Assembly (NCBI GenBank): GCA_017883235.1
Contig: JADGNY010000040.1
Span: 1-49,675, forward strand
DNA: 49,675 nucleotides
Origin: Thermoanaerobaculia bacterium
Lineage (GTDB): Bacteria > Acidobacteriota > Thermoanaerobaculia > Gp7-AA8
Reading direction: 5' to 3'
The position numbers were made by a program, and so were the translations under genes. Below are positions 23,492 to 35,200 of this stretch, piece after piece (within the stretch, counting starts at the first letter, position 1; the number at the start of each line of letters is the position of its first letter). A model generated the notes under the pieces. That model ran no database searches and was not told the DNA's origin. It was given only the letters and a program-made list of their open reading frames with translations.

Positions 23492-26200
23492 CCAGGAACA
23501 ACTGCGCGACCTGACCGAGTCGTATCTGAAATCCGTGATCGCCGAGGCATCGGGATCTTCGAATACTGATTTCGATGCGTCTGCTCCTTTTGGAGAGTTG
23601 GGGATCGATTCGTTCCACGTGCTGAAGATCATCAAAGCGTTGGAGACAGATTTCGGGACGTTGCCCAAGAGCCTGCTCTTCGAGAATTTCAACATCAATG
23701 ATCTGGCGGATTACTTCGTCGCCAAACATGAGGAGACTCTCTCCGCGAAATTCGGGAATGGCTCGCGCGCAGCGAATTCCGTGGTCCGTATCGATCGTCC
23801 ACGAAAGACGGACGCAGCCGCGCGGGTAGCGGGCCTCCGGTCAGGAAGCCGAACCGACGTCGTCGTTCATGAAACGGCGCCCATTCTCATCCTGGAAAAG
23901 GAGGCGTATTCGCATCCTGAACTGAAAGACCTCGTGCGGACGCTCTTCGATCGCTACAAGAACGAGGGCTGTGTCTCCCGCGGGACCAGGAAGATCGCTC
24001 CGAACCTTTTCATCGGCAGTGCCAGACGCGGGTATTTCAACTATGGGCGCGGCAAGGACATCGTCCTCGTATATGGCTACACTGGACCGCGACACTATTT
24101 CCCAGCCCTCGCCGAGGAAATGTACCGGCACTGCCTGGCGAGCGGCTTCCAGCTCAATGTCCTTGCCGACGAGCAACTCCCGCCCATCGGCGGCACGCCG
24201 TTCTCGGCGACGCCCTTCGGCGTCCTGCAGCGCATCGTCAATCTCAAAGAGTTCACTCTCGACGGCGGCGCGATGCGCCGTCTGCGCTATCAGGTGGCGA
24301 AGTTTCAGAAGCTGGGAACGTGCAGAACTGAAGAGTATCGATGCGGTTCGAACAGCGAAACAGATCAGAAGATCGCCGGCATCATCGACCGCTGGTGTGC
24401 ACCCAGGACGATGGTCAACCCGCTCATTCACGACTTCAAGGCGGACGTCCTGGCGGGGACGCTTGCGCCCGAACACCGCGTATTTTCGACGTATCTCGAC
24501 GACGTAATGCAGAACGTCATCCTCATCACGCCGATGTCCGCCGCGGAAAATGGCTATCTGATGGATCTGGAATTCTATCCTCCGGAGATGCCGATGGGAG
24601 GATTGGAGCTCACGATCTTACGAATCATCGAACGTCTCGCCGGGGAGGGCTGCGATGTACTGAGTCTCGGCGGGACGTATGGCTGCAAGCTCGAGTCTTC
24701 CGACAGCGCCGATCCGGAAATCGACAAGATCCTCGACGATCTGCGTGAACAGAACGTGTTCAACGACGCGGGCAATCTTCAGTTCAAGAACAAATTCCGC
24801 CCCGAAAGCAAGACTGTATTCCTCTGTCGCCCTGTCGGTGCTCCCAATCCAGGAAACGTCATCGACATCATCATGATGATCGCCGACCCGGAGAAGATGC
24901 AGACGTCAGACGCAGAGAATCAGAACTACGCCGCGCCGGGCCGGCCCACTTCTTCCGAATCGACGGAAGACGTCACCGAGCGGTCGGTGATCGGAGGAGA
25001 TGGCCGGGCGCGCATCCTGTCGGAGTCCGGCTTCAACCCGCTCAATATCCCGTCTCGACACGTCGAGTCCGATCTGAAGACGGATTCCTGGGCCCAATTG
25101 GAGATGCCTGCGATCGAGGCACAAATGCGGCATCTTCATGGGAATCTTCAGCAGCCCGTCAGTCTGGACGACACGTTGAGAGCGGTCTTTCCTTTCGCTC
25201 ATTTCGTGCTCACCGGCTCCGGGCAGGCGGCCGAGCACATTTTCTTCGAAGCGTGGCCGAAGAAAGGGCTGGTACCTCAGAACCTGCTGTTTCCCAGCAC
25301 CATCTTTCATCAGATCGACAACGGTTTCACGCCCAGGGAAATACCACATCCGGCGGTCTTTCAGCTCGATGCCGAGGAGCCCTGGAAGGGCAATATGGCG
25401 TGGGATGCTCTCGAGACGGAGCTCGAGCGCGATCCGGACGCAATTGCGTTCGCCTGTATCGAGGTGAGTGACAACGCCGCGGGCGGGTGTCCCGTTTCCA
25501 TGCAGCATCTGAGGAGCGTCAAAGCACGTCTGGCGGAACATTCCATTCCGCTGGTGATCGACGCCACACGCGTTGTCGAAAACGCGCAGTTCCTGATCGA
25601 TCGCGACAAGGAACATGCCGGCAAGAGCGTATGGGCGGCCGTGCGAGAAATTCTCTCCTGCGCCGACGCCGTGATCGGCAGCTTGACCAAAGACTTTTGC
25701 ATCGACAAGGGCGGCATCATCGCCACGAATGACGTCAAGCTGTTTCAGAGACTTCAAGAGCTCGTTGATCGGGAAGGAGCCGGTCTCGATCTCATCGAGA
25801 AGAAAGTGATTGCGCTGTCATTCCAGAATCGGAAGCAGATCGAAGCGAGAGTCTTGCGCAGGATGGAGAGCGTTGGCCTGATTTGGCGCGCGTTGAAAGA
25901 GCACGACGTTCCGGTCGCGCACCCTGTCGGCGGGCACTGCATTCTGATCGATGTCAAGCAAATCCCGGAATTCGATCATTTCACCGATCCGGTCGCTTCG
26001 TTTCTCGCCTGGCTGTATCTCAACACCGGAATTCGCGCGGGCGCGCACAGCGCCGGCATGCAAAGGCGTACGCCGATCAATGATCTCGTCCGACTGGCGA
26101 TTCCCGTCGGTCTGAAGCGTGACCAGATCGACGGCATCATCGATCGATTGATTCACGCATTCGAGCAAAAGGTGAACATTCCCGAAGTCGTCGTCGAGAG
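23484..26200 (+). other. PKS head: ACP - MprF/DUF2156-like domain - tryptophanase-like PLP lyase
   Basis: ACP with Ser43 in LGIDSFHVL. The next ~345 residues match the MprF/DUF2156 GNAT pattern: SLDGG-type segment (TLDGGAMRRLRYQVAKFQKLG), YLMDLEFYPPEMPMGGLEL and GCDVLSLGG. In MprF this fold transfers an amino acid from a tRNA. The following ~390 residues follow tryptophanase/tyrosine phenol-lyase: AAGGCPVSM, IDATRVVENAQFLI (Asp693 and Arg696, expected PLP contacts), GSLTKDFCIDKGG (Lys736, expected Schiff-base Lys), GGHCILID and LYLNTGIRAGAHSAGM. The PLP site thus looks functional. The order ACP-(extra domain)-(PLP lyase) recalls ACP-DUF-SH of the leinamycin synthase, in which SH cleaves a C-S bond of a cysteine adduct. 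Whether the domains are homologous cannot be judged here. Confidence 0.8.
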
Positions 26201-29200
26201 CAGTGCGCCGCGGGCTTTGGGCGATGTCCACGCGACGTACAAGCTCGTTCGATATCACCGGATGTCCGGCAACAGCGTCGCTGAGAACGAGGCGACGAGT
26301 GCGTACCGCTCGCCGACGCCGACGCCGGCGGGGGCGAGCCCTTCGACGGACACCGCCACGGCCGAACCTGTGTTCAGGCAAGCGGAGTCTTCCCGGATTC
26401 CGGTGAAAAACAACGTTCGCCGGCAGCAAGACGTCGCCGTTGTGGGAATCGCGGGCCGTTATCCGAAAGCGAAGACTCCGCGAGAACTGTGGGAGAACCT
26501 GGCTCGAGGAAGAGACTGTATCGAGGAAATACCGGCGGATCGTCGCGAATGGCGTCTACAGCATGGGAGCGCGGCGAGGTATCGCGGAGGCTTCATTGAC
26601 GACGTCGACAAGTTCGACTCCTTGTTCTTCAGCATTTCTCCACGCGAGGCGGAAATGTTGGATCCTCAAGAGAGGCTGTTCCTCGAGGTGGCCTGGGAAG
26701 TGATCGAGGATGCAGGCTACTACCCGGACACGCTCGCGCAGGATGACGGCTCGCGAAACGTGGGCGTGTTCGTCGGTGCGGTGTGGGCGATGTATCAAAT
26801 GCTCGGCGTCGAGGAGAAGTACGCCGCCAACAAGATCGTTCCGAATTCGTTCCTGTGGAGCATCGCCAACCGAGTCTCCTATTGCCTGAATCTGTCCGGC
26901 CCCAGCTTGACCGTCGACACAGCCTGCTCCTCGAGCCTGACCGCCCTCTACCTCGCGTGCGAAGCGATCTATGCCGGCGAGTGTTCGGCCGCCATCGTCG
27001 GCGGCGTGAACCTCGACCTCCATCAGGCCAAATTCGACATCAATCACACGGGCGGCGCGCTGTCGCCTGACGGTGTCTGCCGCAGCTTCGGGAAGGGTGC
27101 CAATGGCTATGTGATGGGAGAGGGCGTCGGCGCGCTCCTTCTCAAGCCTCTCGATCGCGCGGTCCAGGACGGCGACCATGTTTATGGTGTGATCAAGAGC
27201 GCCGTGGTCAACCACGGTGGGCGGACGAGCGGATATACCGTTCCGGATCCGAAAGCGCAAGCCAGCCTGATCTCGGAGGCTCTCGAACGAGCGAACATCG
27301 GGGCACGGACGATCGGGTATATCGAAGCGCATGGCACAGGCACCGCCCTGGGCGACCCCGTCGAAATCAGCGGTCTGAGTAAGGCCTTCAGCGCAGACGC
27401 CGTCGCGAATCAGAGCTGCGCGATCGGTTCGATCAAGAGCAACATCGGTCATCTGGAAGCGGCGGCCGGCGTCGTCAGCGTCTCCAAAGTGCTTCTGCAG
27501 ATGAAGCAGCGGCAGCTCGTGCCGTCCTTGCATTCTTCCGAGCCGAACGAGTTCATCGATTTCGCCAACTCGCCTTTCTACGTGCCACAGCAGTTGCAGG
27601 AATGGAAGGGACAGGAAGTGGATGGAGTGCGCGTGCCGCTGCGCGCAGGCGTCAGCTCCTTTGGCGCGGGCGGATCGAACGCGCACATCATTCTCGAGAG
27701 CTACGAGCCGGCACAACAGGCCGAGGAGCCGGCTGAACCGGACGCGCTGATTTTTCCTCTTTCCGCAAGAAGTGAAGATCAGTTGCGCGAGGCCGCTTCT
27801 CGCCTGACGGCCTTCCTCCGTGAGAGCGATGAAGATTTCCGCGACATTGCTCACACCCTGCAAGCCGGCCGGAAGTCATTCGATCATCGAGTGGCGGTCA
27901 TCGCCAGCGCGAAGGACGATCTGCTGGCAAAGCTGGCCTCCTTCATCACGGCGAAGAAGTCCGAAGACGTGGTCGTCGGCCATGTCAAAAACTCGGAGAG
28001 CATCACCCGATTACTGAATCGACGAGAGAAAGGGGAATTCGTCCGGCTGTTTTCGCAGAGTGGCGATCCTCACAAAATCGCCGCGCTTTGGGCCGAAGGG
28101 CTGCTCTCGGATTGGCAGGGGTTTCCGTCGCACGGCTCGCGGAACAAAGTTTCTTTGCCGACGTATCCCTTTGCCGACAAGCGGCACTGGGCGTTTCAGA
28201 AGTCAACCGTCCGACGCGCTTTTCAGTCATCGGCGGCCGTACACCCGATGCTCGACAGCAATGAGTCGACGTTCGAGCGTCAGCTCTTCAAGAAGACATT
28301 CAACGACCGCGATTTCTTCATTTACGACCATCATGTATCGGACATTCCCACTCTGCCCGGGGTCGCTTACCTGGAGCTGGCGCGGAAAGCCGGCGAGATC
28401 GCAGCGGGCAGAAAAATACGGAAGATCAAGAACATCCTCTGGGTGAGCCCGATTGCCGTTCAGAACTCCACACCGAAGGAGGTGTTCGTCGAGCTCAAAC
28501 CCAGCGACGCCACAGTGCGTTTCGAAGTATTCAGCAACGACGATAAGGGCGGCAAAGTTCTCCATTCGCAAGGGACGCTCCTTTACGAGACGCTACAGGA
28601 AACCACGGCGGAGCCGGAATCCATCGACCTCGAGGCAATTCGCGCCAGGTGCACGAAAGTGACGGACGGAAAGACCGCCTATCCGCTCTTCAAATCATTC
28701 GGCTTGAATCTCGGCCCCAGCTTTCAAGTGCTTCAGGAGGTCTACAAGAACGAAACCGAGACCCTCGGCGCTCTGAAGTTGCCGGAGCTCCGCGCGGGCG
28801 ACCTGGAAAGCATGGCTCTGCCGCCGTCCCTCCTCGACGGTTCTTTACAGGCGGGAATGGCCGCTCAGCTCGGCGGACAGATGGGAGAGATGTACGTGCC
28901 GTACTCGATCGGCGAGGTCGAGATCCTGCAGCCTCTCGTATCCAATTGCTTCAGCTATGTCACCGAGGCAAAGGAAGGCAAGAAGAGCTCACGAGTCCTG
29001 AAGAGCAATGTGCTCATCGTCGACGAAACGGGAAAGGTTCTCGTCAAGATTCGGGAATCCGTCGGCGTGCCTCTCGGCGACATCTTCAAGAAACCGGCTC
29101 AGAGTGCGGACGCCGGCGAATTTTCGAAGCTGTACTACTCATACGAATGGGAGAAAGCGGCGCTGGCCGCGAGCGGTGCGGCGAAGAGCGCCCGCCGGCT

Positions 29201-32200
29201 CCTGATTTTCGATACGAGCGAAACGCTGCGCGATCTGTATCGCGCGCGCCTCAGAGAAGCTGGAGTTGGCGACGATGATGTCATCCTGGTCAGACCGGGA
29301 GAGGCATTTCAGGACTCCGGCAATCATTCCTACACGGTCAATCCCCACGACAAAGACGACTTCACGCGGCTCTTCGGAACGCTGGCCGGTCAGCAACGCC
29401 CCGTGGAAGACATCTGTTTCGCTTGGCCGCTCGGTGACAATGAGCCCCACGATCAGAACTTTCTGAAGCAGTCTTTGGAGAGAGGGGTCTACTCCTTCCT
29501 CTTCGTGTGCCAGGCGTTGATCGAGCACAAAATGGAGTCCGCCGTTCAACTGCTCTATGTCCATTCATCGAGACCGGATGAGGTTCAGCCGCACCATGAC
29601 GCGGTGCGCGGCTTCGTCAACACACTTCGTCTGGAGCATTCGAAGCTGCTCTGCAAAACGGTCGAGGTCCGGCGCGAGGGTGTCGGGTACGAACCGGTTC
29701 TCGACGCCGTTGCGGCGGAGTTTCAGGCGCGCACACAGGATGCTGCGGCCGTGCGGTACGAGGGGCAGGAGCGTTCCATCAAGAAGCTCAAGGCGTTCGA
29801 TCTGGAACCTGCCACCGGCGCTCCGGCTTCCGAGGGTGCGCGCATCAGGGAGAACGGCGTCTATCTGATTACGGGCGGTGCGGGCGGACTGGGTCTGATC
29901 TTCGCGGAGTACCTGGCGAAAGAGCATAAGGCGAAGCTGATCCTCACGGGTCGTTCGACACTCTCTGCCGAGCGCGAGGCCAGGTTGGACGAGCTGCGAA
30001 AGGCAGGCGCCGAGGTCCTTTACGTGCCTGCTGACGTCTCCAACTACGAGGACGTGGAGAAGGTCGTCAACGAGGCGAAATCGCGTTTTGGAGCGATCCA
30101 TGGCGTCATCCACGCCGCCGGCGTGTTGAGAGACTCCTTGATCCGCAACAAGACGGCGGAGGAGATGAGTGCGGTCTTTGCGCCGAAGGTGCATGGAACG
30201 CTTCATCTGGACGAAGTGACCAAAAACGAAGGGCTCGACTTCTTCGTGACCTTCTCGTCGCTGGCGTCCGTCACCGGTAATGCCGGGCAGTGCGACTACA
30301 GTTTCGCCAATCACTTCATGGACTCGTTTGCGGCGGGCCGCGAGCTCCTTCGCGCGAAGGGAGCAAGGTCCGGAAAAACGCTCAGCATCAACTGGTCGAT
30401 CTGGGCCGGCGGCGGAATGAGACTCGATGAGCAGGCCGCGGCCTACTTCAAGAAAACGCTGGGAATATCGCCTTTGAGCGCTGCAGCCGGCCTCGACGCC
30501 TTTGTTCGCGGTCTTGCATCGGCAAGAACCCAGTTCGCGGCGCTCGAGGGCGTGCAAGAGAAGGTGGAGCTGGCGTGGGGACTGAGAAAGAAACAACCTG
30601 CAGCGGAGGCACCTGCATCCGCCACCCAGACCGTCAGCGCGCCGGCCGGTGATCAGTTAGACGGCGATCTTCGAGCGCGGCTCCAGAACGGTCTGACGCA
30701 GATCGTCATGGAATTCCTGAAACTCGACGCCGATGACGTGTCGCCGGACAAGATTCTTCTGGATCTCGGTTTCGACTCGATCGGTTTGACTTCATTTGCA
30801 AACGCGATCAACGACAAATATCAGCTCGACATCACGCCGGTGCTCTTTTTCGATTACCCGTCGCTCGCCGAGATAACGAAGTATCTGTGCACGGAGCACG
30901 AAAGCGAGATTCGACGTTTCTATGGAGGCTCCGCAAGCGAGCCTGTGACGGCCTCGCCGCCGGCGCAGCCGGTCGCTGACGTCATGCCGCTCGACAGCCG
31001 GCAGGAGGCGAAGCTCGAAATCAAGAAGGGGTGGACTCCTGCTGCTCTCGACCGCGACGCAGTGCCTCGATCTTCGGACGGGGGCTTCTCTCCGGAACAT
31101 CGTTTCGTCAACGAGCCGATCGCCATCGTCGGCATGAGCGGCGTCATGCCGCAATCCGAAGACCTCGACGAGTTCTGGGAAAACCTGAAGGAATCCACGG
31201 ACATGATCACCCTCATCCCGCCGGATCGCTGGAGATGGGAGGACTTCTACGGCGATCCGCTGAAGGAGTCCAATAAGACGAACTCCAAGTGGGGCGGATT
31301 CATGAAGGAGGTCGACAAGTTCGATGCCCTGTTCTTCGGGATCTCGCCGAGGGAAGCGCACATGATGGATCCGCAACAGCGGATCTTCCTGGAGACCGTC
31401 TGGAAGGCGATCGAGGATTCCGGACAAAAGGTCTCTGATCTGTCCGGCACGAAGACCGGGCTCTTTGTGGGCGTGGCCACGAATGATTACATCGATGTAC
31501 TGAGAGATCGGCAGGCCGTCCTCGACGGCTATTCCGCCGCTGGGAATTCCCACTCGGTGCTGGCGAATCGCGTTTCATTCCTGCTCAATCTGCGCGGTCC
31601 CAGCGCGCCTATCGACACGGCGTGTTCAAGCTCATTGGTCGCTCTGCACAGAGCGATCGAATCGATTCACACGCGCAGTTGCGACATGGCCATTGTGGGC
31701 GGCGTGCAGGTCATGCTCACCCCGGCCGCGTACATTTCGTTCAGCGCGGCCGGGATGCTGAGCCCTGACGGGAAATGCAAATCCTTCGACAAGAGCGCCA
31801 ATGGCTATGTGCGCGGAGAGGGGAGCGGTGCGATCTTCATCAAACGGCTATCGGCAGCCGAGGCTGACGGAAATCACATTTATGCCGTCATCAAGGCCAC
31901 GGCGGAAAATCACGGTGGAAAGGTCACGACGCTGACGGCGCCGAATTCGTCGGCGCAAGCCGAGCTTCTGATCGAGGCGTATGAAAAGGCACAGATCGAC
32001 CCCTCGACCGTCGGCTATATCGAATGCCACGGGACGGGAACCAGCCTGGGCGATCCCATCGAGATCCAGGCTCTGAACAAGGCGTTCTCCGAGCTGTACA
32101 AGAAGCGCAGCAAGCCGCCCGCGGCCACCCCTCACTGCGGCTTGAGCTCGGTCAAGACCAACATCGGCCATCTCGAGACGGCTGCCGGCATTGCCGGCAT

Positions 32201-35200
32201 GTTGAAAGCATTGCTGGCGATCGAACACAAACAAATCCCGGCGAATATTCACTTCGAAGAGCTCAATCCATACATCAATCTGAAGGGAAGTCCCTTCTAC
32301 ATCGCGGACAAGCTCACTCCGTGGCCGGCGCCGATCGGCGAGGATGGGTTGCCGGCGCCGCGCAGAGCGGGTGTGAGCTCTTTTGGTTTCGGTGGCGCCA
32401 ATGCCCACATCGTGCTGGAGGAGTACATCCCGCCGCAGCGTCAATCGGCGGCCACGGCAGACGGCCCGCAATTGATCGTGCTGTCCGCGAAGAACGAGGA
32501 CCGGCTGAAAGCGTATGTGCGATCCATGCTCGATTATCTCGGCAAGCGAGAGGTGGAGCTGATCGACCTGGCGTACACGCTACAGGTTGGAAGAGACGAG
32601 ATGCCGGAGCGATTGGCGTTGGTCGCTGCGAGCACGGCGGAGTTGAAGCAGAAACTCAACGAGATTCTCGACGGCGGCGCGCCGACAGACGCTTACCGCA
32701 ACAACATCACGAGCAAGCAGTCGAAGTCGCAGGCGGCGGAGCATTCGGCGGGAGACGCGGCCGTCCAGGCCCTCATCGAGCGGAAAGATCTGTCCAAGGT
32801 GGCGGAGCTCTGGGTATGCGGAGCCAAAATCGACTGGCGCCTGCTGCACAAGGCGAGTACGCCGAGGCGTATCTCGGTCCCAACCTACCCCTTTGCGAGG
32901 GAGCGCTACTGGATTCCGGCTCTGGAGGGACTCGCGGTCGAGAGCCGGCAACGCCGGGGCTCGGTTGCGGCGGAGCTTCTGCATCCTCTCGTCCATCGGA
33001 ATACGTCGACATTACAGGAACAGAAATTCTCGTCCCGATTCTCGGGAGACGAGTTCTTTTTTGCGGATCACGTCGTCGAAACGCAAAAGATCCTGCCCGG
33101 CGTGGCGTATCTGGAGATGGCCAGAGCCGCGGGAGAGCTGTCGGGGAGCGCGAACGTTCGCGTCATTCGAAACCTGACCTGGGAAAGACCTCTGATCATC
33201 GACAATGGGGCCAAAGATGTCGAAGTATCGCTTTCGCCGGCCAGGAATGGGGTCAAGTTCGCGGTAAAGACGGTAGCCGGAGAGAGTGCGATTACGCACT
33301 GTACCGGTACATTGGCGTACGAAGCCGGCAAGGCCGCACCTGAATTTCTCGACATCTCCGGGATCAGGGAACGCTGTTCTCAGCAGGTCATGTCGGGTAG
33401 CGACCTTTATCCCTTCCTGAGCAGCGCCGGTCTCAAACTGGGAAGGAGTTTCCAGGTCGTCCAGGGCATTTACGCCAACGAGTCCGAGTCGCTGGCGATT
33501 CTGCAATTGCCCGAGCATCTGAAGGCGGAGGCAGACCAGTTCTGGCTGCACCCGGCCCTCATGGACGGTTCGCTGCACACCTTCATCGGACTGCTGAAGA
33601 CGAGCGGAATGGAAGTGCCGTTGAGTCTGCCCTATTCGGTGGCGGAAGTGCAGATCGTCCATCCGCTCCGCGACCTGTACTACGGATACGCCACCTGGTC
33701 AGTGGATCCAAAGGTCAGCCTTGATCGCCTGAAGGCTACCTTCCACCTTCTGGACAGGAATGGCAAAGTCCTGGTGCGGCTGAAAGATTTCGTATCCAAA
33801 CCATTGAACCGGGGCACGATGAAGGTGAGTCTCCAATCGAGAGACGATCAGCCTGAGCGCGCTACAGTGCAGGAAGAAGTCGAGACGTGCCTGCAGGCTG
33901 TGCGTCCGGTCTGGAATCCGGTGCGCGTCGAGCCGGCCATGCCGGTGGCCCTTCCGGAGCCGGGCACGATCCTCCTCCTGGGTGGCGACCGACTGGACTG
34001 GGTCCGGACGTCGTACCCGAGCTCGCAGCTCCTGGATCTCGCCTCGACGTCCGATGTCGGCGTCATTGAGGAAAAACTGCGCGATCGCTCGTTCGATCAG
34101 TTGCTTTGGGTCGCTCCCGATGCAAGTCTCGAAGCTGGTAGCCGGATCGACGGCGGTGACCGGATCGTCGAGCAGCAGGAGGAGGGCGTTGTGGCTGTCT
34201 TTCGCATCGTCAAGGCGCTGCTGCGCCTGGGGTATGCGAACAAGAAGCTTCAATGGACGATCGTCACCGGCAGAACACAGCGCGTCGTTGACGACGAGCC
34301 GATACAGCCAGCGCACGCGGGAATCGCCGGCCTGGTGGGCAGTCTGGCGAAAGAGTTTCCCCGTTGGGATCTGAGGCTGTTGGATGTCGATTCGCTGGCA
34401 TCCGTGTCTGCTCGCGAGTGCCTGTCACTGCCGTGGAACAAGCAAGGCGACGGGCTGGCGCATCGTCGCGGTGAATGGTTCCAGCAAGGATTCGCCGCCG
34501 TTGCAACGTTGCCTGAGGCGAAGCCGGTCTATCGGCAAAACGGGGTCTACGTCGTGATCGGCGGTGCGGGTGGTGTGGGCGAAGTATGGAGCCGGTTCAT
34601 GATCGAGAACTACCAGGCCAACGTGGTCTGGATCGGCCGGCGCGCAAGCGATGCAGTCATTGAGAGCAAGATCGAGGCGCTGGCCCGGCTCGGCAATGCG
34701 CCTTTGTATGTTTCGGCCGACGCAACCAACGCGGATTCGCTGGCGCAGGCATACGAAACGATCCTGAAGACGCATCCCGCCATTCACGGGGTCGTTCAAT
34801 CGGCGATCGTTCTTCAGGATCAGAGCATCGCCCGGCTGGAAGAGCCGGCGTTCAGGGCCAGCCTGGCCGCGAAAGTCGACGTCAGCGTGAACATGGATCG
34901 AGTGTTCGGCGGGAAAGAGCTGGATTTCATGCTCTTCTTCTCATCCATCATCTCGTTCTTCAAGACCCCCGGACAGTGCAATTATGCGGCCGGCAGTACC
35001 TTCGAAGACAGTTTCGCGTTGAAGTTGCAGCAGGAGCGCGCCTACCCCGTCCGAGTCATGAATTGGGGCTATTGGGGCAGCGTCGGCGTCGTCGCCGACG
35101 AATTTCACAACAAGATGATGGCGCAGATCGGTCTGGGATCGATCGAGCCGGGCGAAGGGATGTCGTCGCTGCAGGCGTTGGTCGGCTCCGACGTGCCGCA

